Positions 52,001-62,600 of a stretch of DNA of 64,000 bases are shown here, piece by piece. Below the pieces are notes generated by a model. That model worked only from the letters and a program-made list of their open reading frames with translations. It was not told the DNA's origin and made no database searches. The DNA comes from Lota lota (taxonomy: Eukaryota; Chordata; Actinopteri; Gadiformes; Lotidae): positions 292,501-356,500 of the forward strand of contig JACYXH010000350.1 of NCBI GenBank assembly GCA_026745465.1, given 5' to 3'. Each line of letters opens with the position of its first letter. The stretch's first letter is position 1. Position numbers and translations under genes: made by a program.

Positions 52001-55000
52001 TCCGGAGAAGCCCTATCCCAGCCGTTCCGGAGAAGCCCTATCCCAGCCGTTCCGGAGAAGCCCTATCCCAGCCGTTCCGGAGAAGCCCTATCCCAGCCGT
52101 TCCGGAGAAGCCCTATCCCAGCCGTTCCGGAGAAGCCCTATCCCAGCCGTTCCGGAGAAGCCCTATCCCAGCCGTTCCGGAGAAGGCCACAGTCACCTCG
52201 CCTTTTGCTCTTATCACCTTGCATGTGTTTTATAACAACGTTAATATTATACTGTTTCTCAGTTGGATGAATATAATTGTATAAGGCTTTATCCCTTATA
52301 CAATAATAATCAAAATAGTAGGCCTATTAAGAATAAGCAGAGGCTCTAGCATAATTGACTTCTAGGATTTGTAATCACGGAGTAGGCATCAGAATGCAGA
52401 CCTGTGTTCCATCAAGTCTCTATTCAAGATTGTGTCGAAACGGTTCTTGGCTGGTTGACAGATCTTTCAATAATGTGTGTGTGTGTGTATTAGGTGTCCA
52501 AATCATCTATAATTTCCTATACTTTCGAGTGTTTGCTGAATCTGACGTGGCATTCTCGTACGTACGCACAACAGTAAGACCAAGTAGAGATAAAAAATAA
52601 GCAAATGTTCTTCCATGACGCCCATTTTGTCCTGCGAATGTCACCATAGTAATTATATATAGCCTATATAGTTATATATACAGGCTGTATGTGCATGTAT
52701 GTGTTGGCTGGAGACAACTCCCGCCTCCTGAAATCGGCTCCTATGAAAATACATTCAGACTGAATGGAGTAAAGTGCAGTGAAACGTAATTCTACATGAT
52801 TTGAATCATTTTTCGTTTTTTTACTTACATTTATATAGATTAAGGTAAGTAGGTCGTAGGTACGATATGTAAAGGGAGAGAGGATTTGGAAATAAACACC
52901 AAAAAAAAAAAAGTCCTCGCTCTCCCTCCCTCCGTTTTTCTGCCATTGAGAAGTGCTGCATTTAAAGCAACTGTTAATGACAGGTAAGATGGTTGCCCCG
53001 AACTAATCAGAGAAGAGATGCTCTTATTTCAGGTAATTGTTTTCATCCACCAGACACAGTGGCACACTGGTGCAGCAAAAAGTTCATTTCAGATCCTGTC
53101 AAGTAAACATTTAAAACAAAAAGATGCTTACTCTCGCATGTAAGTGTTAAATCACTCCATGTCCCAGCATTGCATGTGATTTCACCAGATCCTCCAGCAC
53201 GCACGTATTCCACTGTACACTCAAATGTAACTTTTGATCCTTCTGGGAATTCTTTTTTCAGGATGTCTTCTGAACTTAAAGTCATGGGGCCGTTAGTCTG
53301 GGGTCTAAAACATGGTTGAGCTAAAAGGAAAAAGCACAATAAGAACAAATTAGGGCTCATTTTTGCACAGTAAGCCAAAATGAATACAATGGCATATTCA
53401 ACATTTGCACACCAGCGCATACGCTAAATCTATTTGGTCTAGGGGGGTAAAAGCAGACATGGTCTCAAGGTTTGCGTATCACAGTATGTTTTTATCATTA
53501 TACGGTCACTAGATTCAAAGTGTCCCAGGGACTTGAAACTTAGCGTGCTTGCTCATTAGCCTTGATAGCATAAGCATGTTAGCATGCTAACAGAAAATTG
53601 CAACCACACGCATTTTCTTCAGAAAATGAACAAGTCTAGTTAGGTATTCAGTGTATCTGTGGATACCTATTGTTATTGTCGCGGTCCCCTATTATTATTA
53701 TTCTTGATTGGTAACGCTTATATCTCTGCGATGCCCAGGTCAAAAGTTTTCAAAAAAGTATGCCGGCAAATTGCGCATAGGGGGCGCTATAACATCCTGT
53801 CAAAGTTAAACGATCAGCCTGTGCACCCCTATGGATGAAAATGTCTGAAACTTGGTGTATATGCCTTATTTCACATGCTGAACATATTATCCTCTTATGT
53901 CCGTCATGATAGATTTTGCTGTACAGTGAAAATGTCATGAAACCTTCAACAATCTTCTTCTACAGAACCAGAGCTTCCCAAGAAAAACGGATTTCAGATT
54001 CATAATCTTTAGGCTTGTCTGAGCTTAAATTTATCATCGATTTTTGATTGGGTAAAAATTAGGCACATAGAGGACACCTCCATTAACATGTGATAACAAT
54101 GTGGTGTCGATATCTCATTCCATGACGTCACAGTGTCAATTAACGTGATTTTTCTTAAGCATAATGCACAGCAGGTGGGAGAATATCACACATAAACGGC
54201 ATCTACTATGAAACCACTGTGTGCCTGTGCGTGTGTGTGCCTGCGCGTGTGCGTGCGTCTTTGATTATTTAGATGTGTTTACTTACAGTAAACCGGTTTA
54301 TAAGTCATACATCTGCCACTATTGGAAGACTCATGTCCACTGTGTAGTGTAGTGGTGCAGCTCCTGCCTCACGGACGCAGGGTCGCCGGTTGGAGTCCGA
54401 CCTCGAACGGGCATTTAGTGAGACGTGGCTCAAAAAGGGCGGCCGCTGGGAAAGGCGGTGCGTGGGCTGTGAATACCTTGGGTGACTGCTCGCAGTTGTA
54501 GTTAGGGTGTCGAGCACGAAGTGCAAGACAACCTCTTGTGATCGTTAGTTTTATTATAATTACTATTGTGCTTTTAGATGTAAGCTGCTACAACGCCTTA
54601 ACTTTGAATGAAGTACCCATCATCTAGCTACATCATCTAGCTACATCTGGACTGCGGACTGTCACCTTGTTCTATAGGAGGTCTAAATATTTGCGTTATG
54701 GTTGGAAATTTGGTAGCATTAGCTCAGAGCTTTAGTCCAATCAGATCGTGGCGCCTTTTTAAACCGCCTCACAGCCGTTGAGGACTCTGCTAATTCCCCT
54801 CCCCGCAGGGTGGTACCACCTATACCTTAGTTAACGCTTTAAGGTGCATTCACTTGAGACGCGTTGAAACACATATGCGTTGCAAAGTCAGGCCATGTGT
54901 TTACGAGCTTGGCAAGTTTAAAACAAAATCAGCCGTGGTTGATTTTGTGCCTTTTTCGGAGTGCCTCAGAAAAGGTGAACTGTTTTTTGGCTCAAAAAGG

Positions 55001-56651
55001 GTCCCTGGGTAACACACACACGGTGGGAAAATTCCAACGCAGTGTAAGCACGCGAGAAAACAGGCTAAACGTGTCTAGCCCCACGCAAGAAACTCTTCAC
55101 CAGTGGGTGACTGACTGAAAAACCAGTAACCGTCACAGCCTGCGTGGCCAGCCGAAACGGCTGCCGCATAGACTTGATAGTGGAGAAAGCCAAACCTTTC
55201 TCCAGTGTAAGCACTGTAGGAAAACAAGCATGCTTCCCACTTCACCGAGAGATGGGACAGCGTGGTTTAGAGAAAAAAACCCAACTTCGCTGCATAGAGG
55301 GAGGAAGTGGAAGGCGCGCGGGCACTCTGGATATGGTTGATAACCGCTGCTGGCAGATTCAGCCCTGCAAGATAAACCTCTCAGAAGCCAAACAAACAGC
55401 CGTCCCAAGACGTAGGGCGGTGGGTGGTGTACTGCACCGGTCTAGCCGGCACCGGCCATGGCGTCGTGCCCGAGAGCGCCGCTATCTCTGGGAATCACAC
55501 AGCTGAAGGGCTCTCCGGGGCCACCAAAATGAGGGTCAATTCCTCCTGTCTGATCCGCTCCAACAGAGGATGGATCAGTAGAAGCGGCGGGAACGCATAA
55601 AGGAAAGCCCGCGGCAAAGATGTGTGCGCCAGAGAGTAACCGGATGGCAGGCACTGTTATACATACGCCACGCAAGGCAAGCAGGGAAAGCTCCTGTGAG
55701 CCTTGAGAATAGGGACGTGGAAGTAAAAATCCTTGTAGCCAGGGATGTGAACCAAGCGCCCCCTCTCATTCAGTACTCACTCACTCGGAGCAACGCTCTG
55801 GTGTGGAGAACATATTGAATTTCTGCGCAACAACTACTTTGTTGAAAAAGCAAAGATCTAGAATGGGCTTGTCTCCCAAGAGACGACCCACCTCCACTGC
55901 TAGAGCCGTGCTCGCAGCGGTGTCCTGCAACCTAGTCTCCACCAGCCCCATAAAGGGTGGGGGACGGCGCTTTAAGTGAATGTATGTGATGTAAGCCAAA
56001 AGAGAGGGCGAGCAGACAGCTGAAAAAAGCTGTCTGGCCCCTACCACCTTCACACCGTGTGTGATGGAATTGCTCGTCTGCAAGCGGAGAAAAACCACTG
56101 CAGGGCGGATCTAAGCGACCGAGCGATAGAGGACCGTGCCACGAGCGTAACGAGAAGCTCCCCTTCTTTTTACTGAGACTGTAAGGAGAGAGCGGGGAAA
56201 AACCGGGGTCTAGGAGACTGGTGCACGAGGCCCCAGCCTCTGTCTTTTGGCATCTATCTGCTTCAGCATTTTTGTTGTTGTAGTAACTTTCTTTCAAACT
56301 TCAAAACGTGATACGTGTTTATTTTCTTTATTGTAACGTGTTTGAGTGATTTTATGTACATTTTAATACTTCACATGTATAATGGAAGTCAATGGGAGCA
56401 ACTGCAGCGTGACCCAAATTCCAAATGTCTAACCAAAAGCACAGATATTTTCTAAACAATGCAATGGAGTAAAAGTAGAAAGTCTTTGAAAATTACCGAT
56501 CCGTTTATTTATTTATTTTTATTTTTTTTACCAAAGTACAGTAACAATAGTACGTAGATAAATAGATCCGTCACTTACCTTGAACTTTTCCAAGAGGCCC
56601 AAGCATGCTGATCCAGAGCAGCGCCAGACATATTGAATGGGTTAGCCTCAT
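49019..56651 (-). CDS. Complement regulator-like protein with three CCP/sushi modules
   Basis: - strand exons in order: signal peptide 56579-56651 (MRLTHSICLALLWISML...), CCP1 53132-53320, CCP2 51594-51776, CCP3 51296-51472, Thr/Pro stalk 50982-51086, and a 30-nt stalk exon 49019-49048 (GEVEPPTPP). All junctions agree in phase 1. Each CCP has the four-cysteine plan with the late Trp or its equivalent (PCFRP...SGEITCNAGTWSDLTLTC; VKCTSAP...NPPTC; VRCPPPS...NSTWSSSPVC). Signal peptide, CCP modules and Thr-rich stalk match membrane complement regulators of the CD46/CD55 type. Human RCA genes and NAV1/MYBPH are all on 1q32. The membrane anchor and stop codon were not found, and the BEL insertion and duplicated blocks lie where they should be, so the 3' end may be disrupted. 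Confidence 0.72.
49322..50623. repeat. Duplicated block, copy 2 (empty site)
   Basis: Collinear with 42237-43542 plus 48932-48957, with scattered substitutions and short deletions. Holds the uninterrupted sequence CCATTATTATTAATAATC, the pre-insertion state of the BEL target. It lies within the CCP gene's intron between the two stalk exons. Confidence 0.88.
49571..50524. mobile_element. Non-autonomous hAT-like element (copy 2)
   Basis: Same terminal sequences as the copy at 42482-43470; a shorter internal A/T segment near the right end (one of two GAATATTCG motifs is missing). Confidence 0.45.
51807..51824. repeat. Poly(G) tract (poly(C) on the CCP gene strand)
   Basis: G18, about 30 bases upstream of the CCP2 acceptor as read on the - strand. 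Confidence 0.88.
51983..52186. repeat. 25-bp tandem repeat, about 8 copies
   Basis: Unit CCTATCCCAGCCGTTCCGGA plus GAAGC, almost without differences between copies, in the CCP1-CCP2 intron. Apparent Pro-rich open frames here are artefacts of the repeat. Confidence 0.93.
52200..53131 (-). other. CCP gene intron remainder
   Basis: AT-rich, no exon or named element recognised. An A tract lies near 52899-52911. Confidence 0.5.
53690..53950. repeat. Probable dispersed teleost repeat
   Basis: Contains GGGGGCGCTATAACATCC and a following AAAGTTAAACGATCAG phrase of a kind I recall as common in fish genomes. No termini resolved. Confidence 0.3.
54335..54540 (+). mobile_element. tRNA-derived SINE
   Basis: A box-like TAGTGTAGTGG and B box-like GGTTGGAGTCC are about 35 bp apart, as in a tRNA gene, followed by an unrelated body (GGCTCAAAAAGGGCGGCCGC onward). 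The head cannot fold as a normal tRNA of standard length with an acceptor stem, so a SINE is preferred. Confidence 0.6.
55140..56250 (-). pseudogene. Decayed DIRS-type retroelement pol fragment
   Basis: On the - strand, frames interrupted by shifts and stops show reverse transcriptase-like pieces (KDFYFHVPI followed by a HRSF element) and an RNase H-side motif (FPPLLLIHPLLERIRQEE then LILVAPE). These recur in DIRS-like fish retroelements as I recall them. No complete domain remains. Confidence 0.45.
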
Positions 56652-59013
56652 CGTGGCCTTGTAGCCTAGAATTTGTTCCGAGTCGACCGTGTCTTTCCTT
56701 ACACTCTGAAGACAAACGGCAAGAACAAATAAACAGTGAAAGGCTTTAATACATATAATACTGAGCATGTACGTTACATTTATATATTAGATAATTACCA
56801 AAACTGTTAGCTAACTTAGCGTTACCAATCCGGAAACCATGAAATTGCGTTAGTCCAGTGTTCCCAACCAAAGTAATCCTTAATATCAAATATGTTACTG
56901 TTGTACTTAACGTTGCTTACTTGTTGCTCCGTAGGTTCCAAGTGTTATTGTGCACCTTTGAATATGTGGTTCTCCAAACTAAGGCAAGGCTGACAGGAAA
57001 TGCTATTTATTTGTGCTCGACGAGAAAGGCTTGGCCTTAAAGCCATGGTACATGATTTCTCCTCTCACGACGTAACGCCAGGATTGGGATGCTGCAAATG
57101 AGCGTTATTGGCGAGAGAGGGCGGGACTTTCAGCTACATGGGTTTACGGCCAGATGCGAGAGAACTTCCGATTGTGTGATGCCCGTTTCCTTCACATGTT
57201 TTGTAATGCTTTGTAAATTTTTTCGTCAAAACCCCATATTTATTTCCCTCGTCCTTGTTCTTCTTCTCATGTTCTTTTTTTATTTCCGCTGCGGGGACTG
57301 TTAACTGGCACATAGCCCATAGAAAGTAAGTGACCGGAAATTGTGCTGCGGTAAACCGAGGATAGGTTTATAGCCTGCCCAAAATGGTGTGATAGTACAT
57401 TTCGCGGAAGATAAATCAATGGTCAATATGCACGTTTCCTATTTATTCATGAAGGGTCTCTTAACAACGTCATGATCTATGTGGTTATTTAACATTTATA
57501 ATGTACTCCTCAACATATTTGGTCTGGAACAGAACGTTTGATTGCGGTTCACTATTTTACAGTAGGCCTAATAATACATGTTCACATGTTTAAATATATC
57601 ATTTTTGTTCGGAATATTTGAAGCTGATGGTGTCATTTCTGGTCAGGATGTAATGGGTTTGGTTCGCCATTGTCTTATGGTGCCTGTTAAACCTCACCCC
57701 CGCAAAACATGCAAACAGGATTCCTGGGAAGGCTATCATGGAAATAAAGCCGCAGTGACTCAGTTTTGACTCATTTGTTAGTCACGAGCATTCACATCCA
57801 TATTTTGAGGGAGGGGCAGGGAAGGGATGTTTCAACGTTTAGACTTTACCATGTCGTGGTAATAGTAATGCAATGGTAACTAAGGGCTGAAGTAATCATG
57901 TTACTAAATGACTAATGTAATCTTTATGACTTTCAGATAGGACAGAAGGAAACCGACAGGCGACAATAATGATTGCCAGCTGACAGCACAATTGGTCACT
58001 GGACTAGCAACCAGCATGATGATGTTGTTAAAGCTATAATATGTGCGATTGTGGCATTACAATATCTAAAAACGACTAGACCAATGTTATATATTTTCTT
58101 TTCTTGTGTGCTTACATTATCCCAAATGTTTCCAACCATTTCTAAACTCAGAGAAATCATATTTTTGTACATGGTAACGTCCCGGGCAATTTTGTAGAGT
58201 GTTAATAGCGTAATCTGCCCTTTAACCCCTACCATCAGGAAAATACGGGTCACACAGAGAGTGAGGATGGAAGTCGGTGAACTAGATAGCTATCCACTCT
58301 GTTGTTTTTTTTCCATTATATTGTTTTAATTGCTCACTCGTGATGGAGTTGCAGAGGCTGTCCATGTAAAGCGCAAACGTATGGGTGAATCAAACGAACC
58401 AAAAAGATGATCTGACCAGAGAGAGAGCCTACCAGAGTAAACATTGTTGCGGCATTCCCAAGATGGAGAGCTTCGCGACAAGCTAGGACTATAGAGAGAC
58501 GCCAATCTTCTTCTTGACAGTTAAGCACCCATTCTACTCACGTTATCGGAATAATAGTACTAACAACAATAATAATAGCTTGCATTATATTAATTTGATG
58601 ATACTGTTGGAAAACGTCAACTATCCTCAATGTCGATAGTGTAACAGTATTAAATTATGATAGCACAATGCAGTGAATTATATTCTATTATATGTAAGAT
58701 CCTCATGTTTTTATGAATTAGAATGAGTAACGTCTTTGTATCATGTCTCAGAGACACCACAATTTTGTCAAGAGTTTCACCTCACTAACGGATAACAGGA
58801 TATAACGTCCCTTTGTAAATACATATATTTGGGCTGGGGAATTAGTTTTGTTGGTGTGATAATCAGAATGTTATATGTATTATAACATTGAAACCTTAAA
58901 CCTTAAGTAGGCTTTCAATCACTGATCCATATATAATAAGTAAATAAACACGTGTTTTGTGCTTTGTGTTTTGTGCTAGTCATGATCCTGTGCGGGGTCA
59001 TTCATATGTATCA
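56652..59013. other. Upstream region of the CCP gene and spacer to the second Ig array
   Basis: No supported exon. The CCP gene's promoter should lie in 56652-57100. AT-rich sequence follows until the Ig repeat begins abruptly at about 59014. Confidence 0.5.
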
Positions 59014-59573
59014 ATTTGAAATGAATGACGCCAATGTTTTAATAAAGGGACAGTCATATGGATGAAAAATAACTTAAAAGAAAAGCCGATCAACAGAGCT
59101 GCCCAATGTTTACAGTTATACATACAAATGTTGGCTTGTCTGCGGAGATTCCCGTTCCATCGGTGGCTCTCCTGACACCATGGTCTGCTGTCTTCACCTC
59201 TGAGAAAGTGGAGCTGAGCTGTGGGATGCAGGACAGCCCAGACCACTGGACCTATACTTGGTACAGAGGAGGACAGGAGGTGGCGGTGCAGGGGCCAGAT
59301 GTCTCTGTTAGGTCAAACGGATCCTCTCTCGTGATTAGCTCTGCTAAACCGGAGCATTCGGGAGAGTACACCTGTACTGGAAAACTCAAGGGCAGACCTG
59401 TTGGGTCCAAACCCAGCAACAAACTCTCCTTAGAGGTCAATGGTGAGTTATTGCTAATGTTAATTTTGAATGCAGAAATTAATTGTTAGTTGTAGGTGTT
59501 ACAGCAGCAACATTGACAAGACAGTTAAAATAATAATTAGAATTATAATTAAAGAAAAACACAAAAGAAATCT

Positions 59574-59615
<42 letters not shown>

Positions 59616-62600
59616 TGAATGAAAAGCTAAGTAACAGCGGTATGTATGCATGTGCAAAATATGTATTTACACAATATCTTATTTTTTATTTAATTTAAAT
59701 CAGATGACATTCAATGAATTATATTACATGTTTTAAATTCAAATGTAATTAAATTGATTCAATTGAATGTACTACATGTATTAACATTTGTTAAACAGTC
59801 CAAATTTGGGCGACAGACCAAGGCTTACCTTACAGAAGGATTCTGGTTTTGAGCAGTTGTATGTTGGGGAGTCTGTGTCCCTTAGCTGCCAAATGAATGT
59901 TTCCTCTAGATGGGAATATCGTTGGTACAAAGATGGAGGTCAACTCCCTTCTGCTGGCTAGCAGTTTTACAAGGCCTTTGTTAAATTGTCCCTTTTGGAC
60001 AACAGACCCAGCCCTACCTTAAACAATGAACCTTGTTTTGGGCAGTTTTATGTTGGGCTTATGGTAGAAACATTGTGTTAAGTTATGTTATAAATATTTG
60101 CTAAAAAAATATATGGTTGCACAATATTTGCATTCCGAAATTTTGAAATGACAATTTGAAATGAATGACGCCAATGTTTTAATAAAGGGACAGTCATATG
60201 GATGAAAAATAACTTAAAAGAAAAGCCGATCAACAGAGCTGCCCAATGTTTACAGTTATACATACAAATGTTGGCTTGTCTGCAGAGATTCCCGTTCCAT
60301 CGGTGGCTCTCCTGACACCATGGCCTGATGTCTTCACCTCTGAGAAAGTGGAGCTGAGCTGTGGGATGCAGGACAGCCCAGACCACTGGACCTATACTTG
60401 GTACAGAGGAGGACAGGAGGTGGCGGTGCAGGGGCCAGATGTCTCTGTTAGGTCAAACGGATCCTCTCTCGTGATTAGCTCTGCTAAACCGGAGCATTCG
60501 GGAGAGTACACCTGTACTGGAAAACTCAAGGGCAGACCTGTTGGGTCCAAACCCAGCAACAAACTCTCCTTAGAGGTCAATGGTGAGTTATTGCTAATGT
60601 TAATTTTGAATGCAGAAATTATTTGTTAGTTGTAGGTGTTACAGCAGCAACATTGACAAGACAGTTAAAATAATAAGTATAATTATAATGAAAACAAAAC
60701 ACAAAGAAAATCCAAAGTATATATATATTAAGATGAATGAAAAGTGAAGTAACGGTGATATGTATGCATCTATGTGCAAAATATGTATTTACATAATATA
60801 TTATTTTATATTTTATTTTATTTAAATCAGATGACATTCAATGAATTATATTGCATTTATTCAATTCAAATGTAATTAAATGGATTCAGTTGAATGTACT
60901 ACATGTATTAACATTTGGTAAACCGTCCAATTTTGGGCGACAGACCAAGGCTTACCTTACAGAAGGATTCTGGTTTTGAGCAGTTGTATGTTGGGGAGTC
61001 TGTGTCCCTTAGCTGCCAAGTGAATGTTTCCTCTAGATGGGAATATCGTTGGTACACAGATGGAGGTCAACTCCCTTCTGCTGGCTAGCAGTTTTACAAG
61101 GCCTTTGTTAAATTGTCCCTTTTGGACAACAGACCCAGCCCTACCTTAAAAAATGAACCTTGTTTTGGGCAGTTGTATGTTGGGCCTATGGTAGAAACAT
61201 TGTGTTAAGTTATGTTATAAATATTTGTAAAAAAAAATACAAATACAAGGTGGCACAATATATGCATTACGAAATTTGAACTTCATATTTGAAATGAATG
61301 ACGTCAACATTTCAATGAAGGGAAGGTCTAATAGATGAAAAATAACTTCAAAGAAAAGCCGATCAACAGAGCTACCCAATGATTACAGTTATACATAAAG
61401 GTGTTGCTTTTGTCTTTGTTTGCCACTGCTTTTCTCTGTACGTATGTGGATTTTCCTTCTCTAAAAGGCAACTGTTGTCTCTCTCTCTCTCGTCCAGATA
61501 TTCCCAAACCAACCATAAAGCTAAACACACCTTGGCCCCAGGTGTTCTGCACTGAGAGGGTGGAGCTGGACTGCAGAGTGGAGGGCAGCTCTGAATGGAG
61601 GTACATATGGTACAGAGATAGCAAGGAGATCCAGGCTGGCGATGGGGATCTGGCCACTGACGGAACTACCCTGTCCTTCCCCGCTGCTTTAACGATACAC
61701 GCTGGAAAGTACATGTGTAGAGGACGACTTACGAGCAGGTCTCTGACCACTTCTAACAGTGATGAACTTACCCTCAAAGTCAACGGTGAGTCCACAGTTT
61801 GTTTAGGTGTTTCAAAAACAAAAGAGGAATCCATTGTACGACATGTCATCATGCCACTTAATTACATGAAAATGTTTTATTCAATTCTGATCATGTTTAG
61901 TTCAAGTAACTGAAATAAGTGTTTTCCCTTTTAGACAACAGACACAGTTTAATGTTGGGCCTATAGTAGTAACAGTGTGTTAAGTTATTTGAGAAATATT
62001 TATAAAACAAAGAAATATAAGGTTTTATATATTTATTATTTATATTACAAAAATTTTAAATATTTATTGGAGATAAACGACGTCAAAGTATTAATAAAGG
62101 GAAGGTCATATCTATGAAAAATAACTTAAAAGAAAAGCCGATCAACAGAGCTGCCCAATGTTTACAGTTATACATAAAAATGTTGGCTTGTCTGCAGAGA
62201 TTCCCGTTCCATCGGTGGCTCTCCAGACACCATGGCCTGATGTCTTCCCCTCTGAGAAAGTGGAGCTGAGCTGTGGGATGCAGCACAGCCCAGGCAACTG
62301 GACCTATGCTTGGTACAGAGGAGGACAGGATGTGGCGGTGCAGGGGCCAGATGTCTCTGTTAGGCCAGGCGGATCCTATCTCATGATTAGCTCTGCTAAA
62401 CCGGAGCATGCGGGACAGTACACCTGTACTGGAAAACACAAGCAAAGACTTGTTATGTCTAAACCCAGCAACAAACTCTCCTTAGTGGTCTACGGTGAGT
62501 ATCCTGCAAAATGTCATTATTAGTTGTACATTAAATGTATATACACGTCTGTGTATTACACATTAGTCTTTTATGTATCTCAGTCAAAGAGATGTACACT

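Noticed and set aside
54335..54410. A functional tRNA gene
   Set aside because: A and B boxes are present but no consistent acceptor stem; the downstream body fits a SINE.
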